Assembly (NCBI RefSeq): GCF_015709515.1
Contig: NZ_JADNQZ010000052.1
Span: 62,001 to 126,000 of the forward strand
Source: Methylocystis sp. H62
GTDB lineage: Bacteria > Pseudomonadota > Alphaproteobacteria > Rhizobiales > Beijerinckiaceae
Direction of reading: 5' to 3'
DNA length: 64,000 nucleotides
Shown: piece by piece, positions 9,282-19,053 of the stretch
Position numbering within the stretch: position 1 is the stretch's first letter
Layout of the letters: the number at the start of each line of letters is the position of its first letter
Made by a program: the position numbers and the translations under genes
The notes under the pieces: model-generated
What the model was told of the DNA's origin: nothing
What the model saw: only the letters and a program-made list of their open reading frames with translations
Databases searched by the model: none

Positions 9282-10169
9282 TTAGGAACGCTCGTTTGTA
9301 GGACGCATCACGGCGTTCCAATCGATCTCATATCCGACGGCTTGAAGTTCCCGGGCAAGGGTCTGCTTCCAACCGCCCCCACTATCGAACTTCTCGTAGA
9401 TAACACCACCGAAATCCGATGGCAGTTCCATATCGCCTTTCTTGAGAGCGCAGACGTTTTCCCGCCCTAACCGACCGATAAAGTATCCAAGTTCTAGCAA
9501 AACGTTCTGGCGTGGTCGCGGGCTAGATTGCTCTCCATTGGCTCCGCCAAAATCGTCGGGCGTCAAGAGCACTACAGCGAAAGGTAGTTCGCCATGTGCA
9601 ACAACCTTTTCGATGACTGTGCGACCGCGATTGGCCTGCTCATGAAGAATGATCGGCTCTATGCCAATGCTTTCCAGAAAGCGAGCAACCGCTTCGCGCG
9701 GACCTTCGTCACGGCCATGCACGATGAAAACTTTGCGCTCGAAGGGAGGATGGTTCACGAAAGTCGATTTGGGCGCATGGCTTTCGGGTAATTCCTCAAG
9801 ACGTTCCTCAAGAGCCGTAATCGCTTGCGTTAGCAAGGCAATGGAGCGTGCTTTGGATCGAGCTAGCGATTGCTGAACTGACGTTATTGGTACTGGGAAG
9901 GCATAATTATGGGGACCGTTATCAAAATTTGAAGCACTAGAATAACGTCTATAATCAGCGGTATCGGATCCAAAGGTGCGCGTAAGAGCTTCATCGATCG
10001 CGACACCTAGCGCGTCAATTTCCGGGATGTTGTATTGTTCACTAACTTGAGATGGATTGAATTTCTCAACTTCATGGCGCCGACGTTCTAAGCGATCAAT
10101 CCCTTGTCGGATTGAGTCAGCGTTCATTACCGCGGGCAATTGCGTAGAGCGAGATGGACGACTCACCAT
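9282..10169 (-). CDS. TIR-like (PF10137, CAP12/Pycsar-type) nucleotide-binding protein, candidate defence effector
   Basis: The 295-residue protein has a helical N-terminal part (about 1-140) of unknown function. A C-terminal TIR-like domain (about 146-285) follows, beginning RKVFIVHGRDEGPREAVARF. It contains GIEPIILHEQANRGRTVIEK, then FAVVLLTPDDFGG and RQNVLLELGYFIGRLGR. Glu226 in the LLELGYFIG segment matches the catalytic glutamate of NAD-cleaving TIR domains. In this family such domains act as abortive-infection effectors. There is no adjacent cyclase, Thoeris or other partner gene. Base composition drops visibly between about 9250 and 10250, which suggests transfer. An inner ATG at 10127 is an alternative start. 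Confidence 0.85.
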   Translation of the reverse strand: MVSRPSRSTQLPAVMNADSIRQGIDRLERRRHEVEKFNPSQVSEQYNIPEIDALGVAIDEALTRTFGSDTADYRRYSSASNFDNGPHNYAFPVPITSVQQSLARSKARSIALLTQAITALEERLEELPESHAPKSTFVNHPPFERKVFIVHGRDEGPREAVARFLESIGIEPIILHEQANRGRTVIEKVVAHGELPFAVVLLTPDDFGGANGEQSSPRPRQNVLLELGYFIGRLGRENVCALKKGDMELPSDFGGVIYEKFDSGGGWKQTLARELQAVGYEIDWNAVMRPTNERS

Positions 10170-10258
10170 TGACAGCTATCCAAAATGCACGTCAACAAAT
10201 GTGAATGGGGTATTATCCCTATTTCTTTATGCTTGCCCGTTCAACAAATTACGCACGC

Positions 10259-12337
10259 CTACCGCCGGCCCTCCCAGCCCCAGGCCGCGACCACTGCGCC
10301 GACCAGCGCCAGCATCGCCCATAGGCCCAAACCCAGCGGCGCGATTTCGACGCCGACGAGCGTCGAGGCGCCGGTCTGTCTGATCCCGATCCAGTCCGAG
10401 CCGCCATAGCGGTTGGCGTCGCGCAATTCGACGACGCGCGGCATCGAGACCGTGTCCGCGCCGCCGTTCGATAAGCGCCGCGCCGTGCCGCCGGTCGCTT
10501 CCGTCAGCGGTTGCAGCTTCTCGGTCGTCGACGCCACTTCGCGAAATTCCCGCGGATTGGGCGGACCGACGTTCACAAGCGCCGTGAGGCCTTCGCTCTC
10601 GAAGCGCCACAGGCCCATTTCCTTGGCGTCGAAACGCGCGCGCCACAGTCCCGGCTCGCCTTGCGCGATCGCGATTTCTTCGCGTGCGCCGGAGGGGGCC
10701 GTCGCCATCACCGGCGCCGGTCGCTCCTTCATGGTCTGGCGCTCGACGCTGACCTCGCGGCCATGCGCTAAAGCGCGCAGCGCCTCCTCTTCGAGATCCG
10801 GCTCCTTCATCAGCCAATGCGCCAGGCGGCGCGTCAGATCGACATGCGGGCCGCCGCCCTCAAAGCCGCGCGCCCAGAGCCAAATCTGGTCAGAGAGCAG
10901 CAGCGCCACCCTGCCCTTGCCTTCGCGCGAGAGCACCAGCAGCGGCTTGTCGCGCACGCCGGACATGATCGAGTCGCCCTTCACCACATTGGCGTCGACC
11001 TGCCTGAACCATTCGCCCCAGTTCGGCGGCTCGGATTTGGCGCCGGCGAGGCCGCGCGTCACCGGATGCTTCTCGCCGTCCTTGCTGACGCGGGCGCGAA
11101 ACGCCTGCTCGATGAGCGCGCCGTCAGGCCGAGCCGGAAGGATGTTTTCAAGCGGCGAATAATAAAGGCCCCGCAAGGTCGCGTAATCCGGGCCGACGGC
11201 CGCGAGAAAGGCGCCGCCATTCTCGACGTAATTGGCGATATTCTCGAAATAAATCGAAGGCAGCGTCGTCTGGCTCGAATAGCGATCGAAGATGATGAGA
11301 TCGAATTCGTTGATTTTCTTCCCGAAGAGATCGGCGGTCGGAAAGGCGATCAGCGACAATTCGCTCGCCGGCGTGACGTCGAGCTTCTCCGGTGGCCGCA
11401 AAATGGTGAAATGCACCAGTTCGACATTGGCGTCGGCGCGCAAGAGATTGCGCCAGCTCCGCTCGCCCGGATGCGGCTCGCCCGACACCAGCAACACTTT
11501 GAGCCGGTCGCGCACGCCTTCGATCGACAGCACGGCTTTGTTGTCGAGCGGCGTCAGCTCGCCGGGCGCGGATGGTATTTCGAGTTCGACGACGTTTTGT
11601 CCGCCATGTTCGATGCGCACCGGAATGCTGACGATGTCTCCCGGCACGGGGCTGAAGGTCGGCAGCGCTTCGCCGTCGCGGCGCACTGAAATCGGGATGC
11701 GGGCGCCATCGCCGCCAAGATCGACGACGCGGGCGCGGATGATCTGATCCTTGCCGACGATGCCAAAACGCGGGGCCTCGACGAGTTCGATGCGGCGGTC
11801 GCGCTCGCCCTTATGCCCTGTCACGAGCGCTTGAACGGGCGCTTTGAAGCCGAGCGCCTCCGCCTTGGCGGGAATATCGTGAACGACGCCGTCGGTCAGA
11901 AGAATAGCCCCGCCGACGCGCTCCGACGGAACGTCCTTCAAGACTTCGGCGAGCGCCCCGAAGAGCTTGGTGCCGTCATTGCCCGAAGCGTCGTTGGCGA
12001 CCGTGATCGTGCGCGTCTCGACGTCGCCGAATTTGGCGAGCGCAGAGTCGAGCGCCTTGCGCGCCTCTTCCGTTTGCAAGTTTCTCGCGCCAAAATTCTG
12101 GCTGTCGCTCTTATCGACAACCACCGCGACGACGCTCTTTTGCGGATCGCGTTTCTCGCGCACGAGCGACGGGTCGGAGAGCGCCGCAATCAGCAAGGCG
12201 AAAGCGAACGCCCGGAGCGGCGCGCCACGCTGGCGTTTGGCCGCCATCAGCGCCAGCGCGCCGGCGCCAAGCACGCCGAGAACGATCAGCGCCCACCAGG
12301 GAACGAGCGGCGAAAAGGCGAGCGTGAGGTCGCTCAC
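10259..12337 (-). CDS. Large membrane protein with VWA-like/glutamine amidotransferase-like region, last gene of the MoxR cluster
   Basis: The 692-residue protein has two N-terminal membrane helices (about 12-33 and 41-57). A periplasmic part follows with a MIDAS-like DKSDS at 75-79, and a C-terminal helix ends in the basic WGWEGRR. The middle (about 340-560) resembles the glutamine-amidotransferase-like fold seen in such proteins (IFDRYSSQ, AAVGPDYATL), but I see no clear catalytic triad. It overlaps the upstream DUF4159 gene by 4 bases (12334-12337), so it is the last member of a moxR-DUF58-DUF4159 operon. Related operons act in envelope maturation or metalloprotein assembly; the substrate here is unknown. 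Confidence 0.85.
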   Translation of the reverse strand: MSDLTLAFSPLVPWWALIVLGVLGAGALALMAAKRQRGAPLRAFAFALLIAALSDPSLVREKRDPQKSVVAVVVDKSDSQNFGARNLQTEEARKALDSALAKFGDVETRTITVANDASGNDGTKLFGALAEVLKDVPSERVGGAILLTDGVVHDIPAKAEALGFKAPVQALVTGHKGERDRRIELVEAPRFGIVGKDQIIRARVVDLGGDGARIPISVRRDGEALPTFSPVPGDIVSIPVRIEHGGQNVVELEIPSAPGELTPLDNKAVLSIEGVRDRLKVLLVSGEPHPGERSWRNLLRADANVELVHFTILRPPEKLDVTPASELSLIAFPTADLFGKKINEFDLIIFDRYSSQTTLPSIYFENIANYVENGGAFLAAVGPDYATLRGLYYSPLENILPARPDGALIEQAFRARVSKDGEKHPVTRGLAGAKSEPPNWGEWFRQVDANVVKGDSIMSGVRDKPLLVLSREGKGRVALLLSDQIWLWARGFEGGGPHVDLTRRLAHWLMKEPDLEEEALRALAHGREVSVERQTMKERPAPVMATAPSGAREEIAIAQGEPGLWRARFDAKEMGLWRFESEGLTALVNVGPPNPREFREVASTTEKLQPLTEATGGTARRLSNGGADTVSMPRVVELRDANRYGGSDWIGIRQTGASTLVGVEIAPLGLGLWAMLALVGAVVAAWGWEGRR

Positions 12338-15105
12338 TGGCCCAGCCTTTCCAGCAAGTCGCGCACATGCACCTGATCCGACTTATAATTCCCCGTCAGC
12401 GTATACATCACCAGATTGATGCCGCCGCGGAGCGCGAATTCGCGCTGGCGCGCGCCGCCCGGCGTCAACGGAAACAGCGGCTGGCCGCGTTTGTCATGCG
12501 CCCAGGCGCTCGCGAGGTCGTTTGAGGTGATGACGATCGCGGAGACGCTGTCGGTCGCGCGCACCGGACGCGCGGCCTGATCTTTCGGCTCCGGCGGCAG
12601 CGCCTCGACCCAGGTCTCGCCATTGGCGTAGCGACCGACGAATCCGTCGAGCAAATAGAAGGTCTTGGTGATGACGTGATCGCGCGGCGTCACTTCCAGC
12701 GGCGGAATATCCAGGCCCTTCGTCAGATCGCGCAGCCATTGCGCCTCTGGTGTCGGCGCGCCGCCGACGCGTTGAGAGAGAGCGTCGCGCGTGTCGAAGA
12801 TGATTGTGCCGCCCTGCTTCATATAGGCGGTGACTTTCGCCACCGTCTTCGCGGGCGGCTGCGGCGCGCTCGCGACGATCGGCCAGTAGAGCAAGGGATA
12901 AAAGGCGAGTTCGTCCTTCGCCGGATCGACGCCGACCGGATCTCCCGGCGAGAAGGATGTGCGCATGTTCAGCGCCTGGGTGAGCGCCTCGAGGCCCAGC
13001 CGCGATATTTCGTCGACGTGGGCGTCGCCCGAGATCACATAGGCGAGCCGCGCTGTCAGCGCCGCGTCCTTGTCGCGCTGGGTGGCGGCGGATTTCGGCG
13101 CGGACTCGGCGCGCGTTTCGCCGGTCGTCATCGCCGTCGCGCACAGCAGGCAGAACAGCGCCGCGGTCGCGGCCCGCAGCGGCCGCAGCCGCAGCTTTCC
13201 GGCAAGCGCCAGAACGATCAGCGCGTCGGCGATGAAGGCGGCGAGCGCGAAGGCGAGCAGCGGCCCGCGCAAATCGAGTTGGCCGCCGGCCCGCAGCACG
13301 TCCGCGCTCAGTCCGGCGCCGGTGAAATCGAAAGCGCTGATTTCGTCAGTCGGGCGCAAGGTCTGCACCGCGACGAAAGCCTCCCCCGAGCCGTACAGCC
13401 CGGGCGGATGCTCGGCGCTTGCAGGCCCCTCAAAGCCAGGCGGAATGCTTTGCGCGCTTAGGCCCGGCGCGCCGAGCGCGCCAAATCCATCGAGTAGGCG
13501 CATCGGCGCGAAAGCCGACGGATCGGCGACAATGCCGGACCGTTCGCTGCTCGCAGGCGCCGACTCTCCAGCCATGGCGCTGATCCGTTTCAGCATCTCA
13601 ACGAAAAGTCCCGAGATCGGCAGATTCGACCAATTGGCGTCGGCGTTGACGTGAAACAGCACGATCAGCCCCTTCCCGCGCCGTTCCGCGGTCACGAGCG
13701 GCGTGCCGTCGGACAGTCGGGCCCAGGTCTTGTCCGCAAGACCCGGATCGGGCTCGGCGAGCACCTGCCGCTGCACCGTGACGTCTTTCGAAGCCGGCAG
13801 GCCGAAGAAGGGGCTCGTGGCGTCAAACTCGGCGAGCGCCTTTGGCTCTTCCCAGGACATGGCGCCGCCGAGCACGCGGCCGTTCCGGCGCAGGCGCACG
13901 GGCAGCAGACCGTCGTCGGCGTTGGCGAGACGCGGCCCGGCGAAACGAACGAGCGTCCCGCCTTCTTCCACGAAGCGCGACACCGCGTCGAAGGTCTCAC
14001 CGGGCGCGAGCCCGACATCGGCGAGACCTAAGATATTGGGCTGTTCGGCGAGCAGCGCCTGCACCGGATCCACGACGCCGGGACGCGCCGTGCGGATTTG
14101 GGCGAAGGGCGCGAGCGCTTTTTCAAGGTAGTAGAGTGGCGAGAGCAGCGGCTGCGCCTCATTCGCGGCGCCGCCGCCGATCAGCGCCACGCGCTTCACT
14201 TTCGAGCGCGCGTCGAGAAGCGCGACGGCGCCGGCGGAATTTTCTCCCTCGATGCGCAGATGACTGACCTCATTGCGAAGTTCGACCGGCAGTTCGATTT
14301 TCGCCCGAACGCGCCGCGCGCCGCCAAAATCCACTGCGGCTCGGCCGACCGTCCGACCTTTCGCGTCGAGCGCGTCGACGACCGCCGACGCGTCGTCGCC
14401 GATGCGCAGCACATCGACGCTCAGCGCGGCCGCGTCATTTGTCGGCGCGGCGAGCGCGCGCGGCGCATGGTTTTCGACGTAAATCTCGACCCCGGCTGCG
14501 CCCGACTCTTTCAGCATGCGCACGAAGCCTGCGGCGTCGCCCTGCGAGACGCCGTCGCTGATCCACACGATGCGCGTCGCCTTGTGGGCGTGGGCGAAGG
14601 ACGCGGCCTGTTCGCCGATCGCCTTGCGGTCCGGCAGAAATGGCTTGGGCCGCGCCGAACGCAATTTTTCCATCGCGCGCGGCCCGTCGCCAGGAACCGG
14701 CGCCGCGGCTTCGGATGCAAGCGCGATGGCGACCGGACCGCCGGCGCGCGCCACCGACTCGATGATTGACGCGGCGCCCGCAAGGCGTCGCTCCCATGTC
14801 GGCGCGGCCGTCCAGCCGTCGTCGAGGATGACGAGCGTCGGCGCTGAGGACGCGACGACGCCGCTCGGCGCCCAGACCGGTCCCGCCATCGCGAAAATCA
14901 ACGCGGCGGCGAGCGCCAGCCGCAGCGCCATCAGCCACCAAGGGGTTTTTGCCGGCGTCTCTTCATCGGGCTTGAGTTCGCGCAAAATTTTCGTCGGCGG
15001 AAACACGATCTCGCGCGGACGCGGCGGCGTGACCCGCAACAGCCAGAAGATCATCGGCAGGCTGACGAGACCAAACAGCGCAAGCGGCGCGGCGAAGGAA
15101 AACAT
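12334..15105 (-). CDS. BatA/DUF4159-domain membrane protein
   Basis: The 923-residue protein starts MFSFAAPLALFGLVSLPMIF and has the BatA-type N-terminal domain of two membrane helices (about 5-24 and 58-80). A VWA-like region follows (LVILDDGWTAAP), then a central amidotransferase-like region, two further helices and a C-terminal DUF4159 domain (LAFYPLLYWPIVAS, GGTIIFDTRD). The reading frame remains open upstream to 15765, but that part overlaps the DUF58 gene in another frame and is not coding. The chosen ATG shares a base with the DUF58 stop (15105). Its MIDAS is degenerate, so metal binding is uncertain. It probably works in the membrane with MoxR and DUF58 as a chaperone-like complex. 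Confidence 0.9.
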   Translation of the reverse strand: MFSFAAPLALFGLVSLPMIFWLLRVTPPRPREIVFPPTKILRELKPDEETPAKTPWWLMALRLALAAALIFAMAGPVWAPSGVVASSAPTLVILDDGWTAAPTWERRLAGAASIIESVARAGGPVAIALASEAAAPVPGDGPRAMEKLRSARPKPFLPDRKAIGEQAASFAHAHKATRIVWISDGVSQGDAAGFVRMLKESGAAGVEIYVENHAPRALAAPTNDAAALSVDVLRIGDDASAVVDALDAKGRTVGRAAVDFGGARRVRAKIELPVELRNEVSHLRIEGENSAGAVALLDARSKVKRVALIGGGAANEAQPLLSPLYYLEKALAPFAQIRTARPGVVDPVQALLAEQPNILGLADVGLAPGETFDAVSRFVEEGGTLVRFAGPRLANADDGLLPVRLRRNGRVLGGAMSWEEPKALAEFDATSPFFGLPASKDVTVQRQVLAEPDPGLADKTWARLSDGTPLVTAERRGKGLIVLFHVNADANWSNLPISGLFVEMLKRISAMAGESAPASSERSGIVADPSAFAPMRLLDGFGALGAPGLSAQSIPPGFEGPASAEHPPGLYGSGEAFVAVQTLRPTDEISAFDFTGAGLSADVLRAGGQLDLRGPLLAFALAAFIADALIVLALAGKLRLRPLRAATAALFCLLCATAMTTGETRAESAPKSAATQRDKDAALTARLAYVISGDAHVDEISRLGLEALTQALNMRTSFSPGDPVGVDPAKDELAFYPLLYWPIVASAPQPPAKTVAKVTAYMKQGGTIIFDTRDALSQRVGGAPTPEAQWLRDLTKGLDIPPLEVTPRDHVITKTFYLLDGFVGRYANGETWVEALPPEPKDQAARPVRATDSVSAIVITSNDLASAWAHDKRGQPLFPLTPGGARQREFALRGGINLVMYTLTGNYKSDQVHVRDLLERLGQ

Positions 15106-16046
15106 CAGCGCCGCTCCTCGAAGCTGACTCCATCCGCTCCGAGCAATCCCATGGCGAGCGCCAGCGCCGCTTCGGAGGCTGGCCTGTCGGTGCGATGCTG
15201 CAGGAAGATGAAGCCGACGCGTTGCGCGGCCCGCCGGACGGCGTCGCGATGCGCTTCGAACCGCCGCGCATAGGCGGCGCGCAGACTGCGCGCGTCGCCC
15301 GCGTAGAAGGCGGGGCCGCCGTCGGTGTCGAGAAAAGTGGTTTCGCCAGAAAACGGCAAGGTTTCTTCGCTGGGATCGGTCACCATCAAGACCGCGCCGG
15401 AGGCGCCGCCGTCGGCGAAGCGTCGCAGGCGTGCCGCAAGCGCGTCCGGATCGATGAGGAAGTCGGAAATCAGAATCACACGGGCGCGCGGGCGGATCGG
15501 CGCCTGCGGCGGAAGCTCGTCGCGCGTCGCCTCCGTTGCGTTGTCGGCCAGAGCGCGCGCCAGCCGGTCGATCACGTCGCGCGCCGAGATCGGCGCGGTC
15601 AGGCCCAGCGCCGCCGCCCGCTCGCCGCCGCGAACGAGCACGTCGGCGAGCGCCAGCCCCAGGGTCACGCCGCGGGACAGTTTGTCGTCGGAGGCGAGAG
15701 ACGAGCCGAAGGCCATGGAGGGAGAACAATCCATCCAGAGGAAATAGTCGTGCGCGGCCTCCCATTCACGCTCGCGCACATAGAGCTGATCGCCGCGCGC
15801 CGAGCGGCGCCAGTCGACGCGGTGCGCCGCTTCTCCCGGCGCAAATGGTCGATATTGCCAAAACGTCTCGCCGACGCCCGCACGCTTGCGGCCATGAACG
15901 CCGTAGGCGAGGCTCGCCGCGATCTCATGCGCGCGCGCCACCAGCCTTGGCATTTGGCTCGCCAGATCGGCCGCGGCGGCGCCATCGGCGGGCTTGCGCT
16001 GGGCAGGATCATAGGCGCGCGTGGCGACGCCAGAAAACATCGTCAT
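15105..16046 (-). CDS. DUF58-domain protein (MoxR partner)
   Basis: The 313-residue protein has the DUF58 hallmark FRPFAPGEAAHRVDWRRSAR-like segment (FAPGEAAHRVDWRRSARGDQ), followed by LYVREREWE. A VWA-like core follows with WMDCSPSMAFGS as a MIDAS-like motif. No membrane segment is evident. DUF58 proteins are usually encoded next to MoxR AAA+ ATPases and are thought to act with them in protein maturation. Here moxR lies 38 bases upstream and the DUF4159 gene overlaps its stop, so all four genes form one operon. Confidence 0.92.
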   Translation of the reverse strand: MTMFSGVATRAYDPAQRKPADGAAAADLASQMPRLVARAHEIAASLAYGVHGRKRAGVGETFWQYRPFAPGEAAHRVDWRRSARGDQLYVREREWEAAHDYFLWMDCSPSMAFGSSLASDDKLSRGVTLGLALADVLVRGGERAAALGLTAPISARDVIDRLARALADNATEATRDELPPQAPIRPRARVILISDFLIDPDALAARLRRFADGGASGAVLMVTDPSEETLPFSGETTFLDTDGGPAFYAGDARSLRAAYARRFEAHRDAVRRAAQRVGFIFLQHRTDRPASEAALALAMGLLGADGVSFEERR

Positions 16047-16084
16047 CTTTCTCCGTCAGAGGGGACGAGCGGAGCGAAGGCCCG

Positions 16085-17089
<1,005 letters not shown>

Positions 17090-17428
17090 TTCAGCGTGCT
17101 CAGGCAGCCTGTCTATGAAGAGGATCGGGCGCATCGTGGCGGCGCTGCCGTGTTTCGCCGCAGTCGATCCATGGCCCCGCGCCATTCGGCTCCGCATGAA
17201 CTTTCAAAGGCGAAGCGGCGGGAATTAGGGCCAAGCGCAATCTTCGTCTCTCCGCCGCGGCAATTCAAGCGCAACCGGCGCGTTGGGGAGGCAATTTACC
17301 GCCAAAACTGCAATTTGGACGTGACAGTTTGTTCATGCATACCGCATTAAACGCCCTACGACGGACGCCATGTATATTCTTCGGAGTATATTCGTCGAAC
17401 ATCCTCATCACAAAAGGCGTTCCCGCCC
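17090..17428. other. Divergent intergenic region, no gene recognised
   Basis: This 339-base gap separates the minus-strand moxR operon from the plus-strand DUF6111-CCA operon and must hold promoters for both. Near 17370-17393 the motif TATATTC occurs twice, 15 bases apart, which could be part of a promoter or operator. No RNA gene or convincing small reading frame was seen. Confidence 0.5.
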
Positions 17429-17686
17429 ATGTGGCGCGCAATCGTTGAAACCGCCCTGCTCTTCCTGACGCCCTTCGTCGCCTATGCGCTTTTCCATTCG
17501 TTGCAGCTTCGCTGGCCTTTCGTGCGCGAGCTCTGGCATGGCAAGGTTGTGTCGCTGCTGACGATCGCGGGCCTTCTGGTCGCCATCGTCGGCGTCGTGG
17601 CGCTCGGCCTCACCCGGCTCAACCAGGGCGCTTACGTGCCGGCCCATGTCGAAAACGGAAAATTGCAGCCGGGCCGCTTCGAATGA
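17429..17686 (+). CDS. DUF6111 family small membrane protein
   Basis: The 85-residue protein MWRAIVETALLFLTPFVAYA... has two hydrophobic helices (about 5-22 and 42-62) and a short C-terminal tail. Small proteins of this type (DUF6111) are found in alphaproteobacteria just before the CCA-adding enzyme gene, and the same arrangement is seen here with a 4-base ATGA overlap. Function is unknown. The conserved coupling suggests a link to RNA processing or simply co-expression. Confidence 0.85.
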   Translation: MWRAIVETALLFLTPFVAYALFHSLQLRWPFVRELWHGKVVSLLTIAGLLVAIVGVVALGLTRLNQGAYVPAHVENGKLQPGRFE

Positions 17687-18930
17687 ACGTAGCGCAGAAA
17701 CTGCTCGAGGAGCCTCGGCTCGCCACGTTGTTTGCGGCGCTCGCCAAGACCGGCGCCGAGACCCGCGTCGTCGGCGGCGCCGTGCGCGACGCTCTTTTCG
17801 GCTTGCCGCCCCACGAGGTCGACCTCGCGACGACGGCGCTGCCCGACGCCGTCCTTGCGGCCGCGCGCGAGGCCGGACTGAAAGGCGTGCCGACCGGCAT
17901 CGAGCACGGCACGGTGACGATCGTCGTCGCCGGAACGCCCTTTGAAGTGACGACGCTGCGTGAAGACGTCGAGACCGACGGCCGCTTCGCCAAGGTGCGC
18001 TTTGGCGGCGATTTCGAGCAGGACGCGAAGCGGCGTGACTTCACCATCAACGCGCTGTCGCTCTCTTTCGATGGCGAGATTCACGATTATACGGACGGCC
18101 TCGCCGACATCGAGGCGCGGCGCATCCGCTTCATCGGCGACGCCGCGACGCGGATTCGCGAGGACTATCTTCGCATTCTGCGCTTCTTTCGCTTCAACGC
18201 CTCTCATGGCGAGGGACCGTTCGATCGCGAGGGCCTGCATGAGTCGATCGTCGCGCGGGAAAATCTGTCGCGTCTGTCGCGCGAGCGTATCCGCGCCGAA
18301 CTGATGAAGCTGCTGCTCGCGGGCCGGGCGCCGGACGTGCTGCGCGCCATGTCGCACGCCGGCGTGATCGAAGTCATTCTCGGCATCGGCTATCCGGCTC
18401 GCCTGCAGCGGCTGGCCGAACGCGAGACGGCCTTGGGCAAACCGGCGGACGCGGTCTTGCGGCTTGCGGCTTTTTCGGTGCTGACCGCCGAAGACGCCGA
18501 GCGGCTGCGCGAGCGCCTGCGGCTCTCCAACGACGAATTCGCGCGGCTTGCGGCGGCGGCGCGAACGCTCGCGCCCTTGCATGGACGCGAGGCTCCGCCG
18601 CCGGCGTCGCATCTGCGCGAGATGCTGTTCCTGTGCGGCGCGCGCGCCGCGGCCGACGCGCTGGCGCTCGCGCATGCGGAAAGCGCCGCGGCGGCGGACA
18701 ATCCGGAGTGGCGGGAGGCGGCACGCTATCTGGACGAGACGCCCGCGCCCGCCTTCCCCATCAAGGGCGCGGATCTCATCGCGCGGGGCGTCGCGCCGGG
18801 CAAGCAATTGGGCGACGCGCTTAGAACGCTGCAAGCCGAATGGATTCGCGCCGGCTTCCCGCGCGACCCGGCGGTCGTGCTGCAGCTTCTCGAAAACGCC
18901 ATGGCGAACAGCGGCCGGGAGGCGCGCTAG
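17683..18930 (+). CDS. CCA tRNA nucleotidyltransferase / poly(A)-polymerase family protein
   Basis: The enzyme adds or repairs the 3' CCA end of tRNAs. The 415-residue protein has the nucleotidyltransferase signature VVGGAVRDALFGLPPHEVDLATTALP, with the first catalytic carboxylates in HEVDLA. RRDFTINALSLSFDG and an RNA-binding segment (RIREDYLRILRFFRFNA) follow. It lacks a C-terminal HD domain, as is usual for the alphaproteobacterial form. Sequence alone does not separate CCA-adding from poly(A) activity, but no other copy is visible. It overlaps the preceding DUF6111 gene by 4 bases. Confidence 0.93.
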   Translation: MNVAQKLLEEPRLATLFAALAKTGAETRVVGGAVRDALFGLPPHEVDLATTALPDAVLAAAREAGLKGVPTGIEHGTVTIVVAGTPFEVTTLREDVETDGRFAKVRFGGDFEQDAKRRDFTINALSLSFDGEIHDYTDGLADIEARRIRFIGDAATRIREDYLRILRFFRFNASHGEGPFDREGLHESIVARENLSRLSRERIRAELMKLLLAGRAPDVLRAMSHAGVIEVILGIGYPARLQRLAERETALGKPADAVLRLAAFSVLTAEDAERLRERLRLSNDEFARLAAAARTLAPLHGREAPPPASHLREMLFLCGARAAADALALAHAESAAAADNPEWREAARYLDETPAPAFPIKGADLIARGVAPGKQLGDALRTLQAEWIRAGFPRDPAVVLQLLENAMANSGREAR

Positions 18931-18940
18931 CGCCCGCCGC

Positions 18941-19044
18941 TAGAGCGCGCTGCGAACAAGTGGGAACCGGTTTTTCGCATAGAGCGCGCTCTAAACTTTG
19001 GGAATCGATAACGTAATCTGCATTTGGGCAATTCCGCCCAAATG
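18941..19044. repeat. Composite hairpin repeat with the AGTGGGAACCGGTTTT core
   Basis: A perfect 11-base inverted repeat (TAGAGCGCGCT at 18941-18951, AGCGCGCTCTA at 18983-18993) encloses the core AGTGGGAACCGGTTTTT and an inner GCGAA/TTCGC stem. This core is a hallmark of a dispersed rhizobial palindromic element (family knowledge). A second perfect hairpin, CATTTGGGC-aattcc-GCCCAAATG, follows at 19021-19044. No T-run follows either stem, so they are not typical intrinsic terminators, although they lie between convergent genes. Confidence 0.75.
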
Positions 19045-19053
19045 CTGCGTGAT

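Noticed and set aside
12334-15765. A 1143-codon frame that includes the DUF4159 protein
   Set aside because: The first 220 codons overlap the DUF58 gene in another frame and are arginine-rich and non-conserved. The BatA-type start at 15105 fits the family and sits against the DUF58 stop.
17096-17350. 84-codon plus-strand frame before DUF6111
   Set aside because: Composition is unlike neighbouring genes, there is no ribosome site, and it overlaps the moxR start region.
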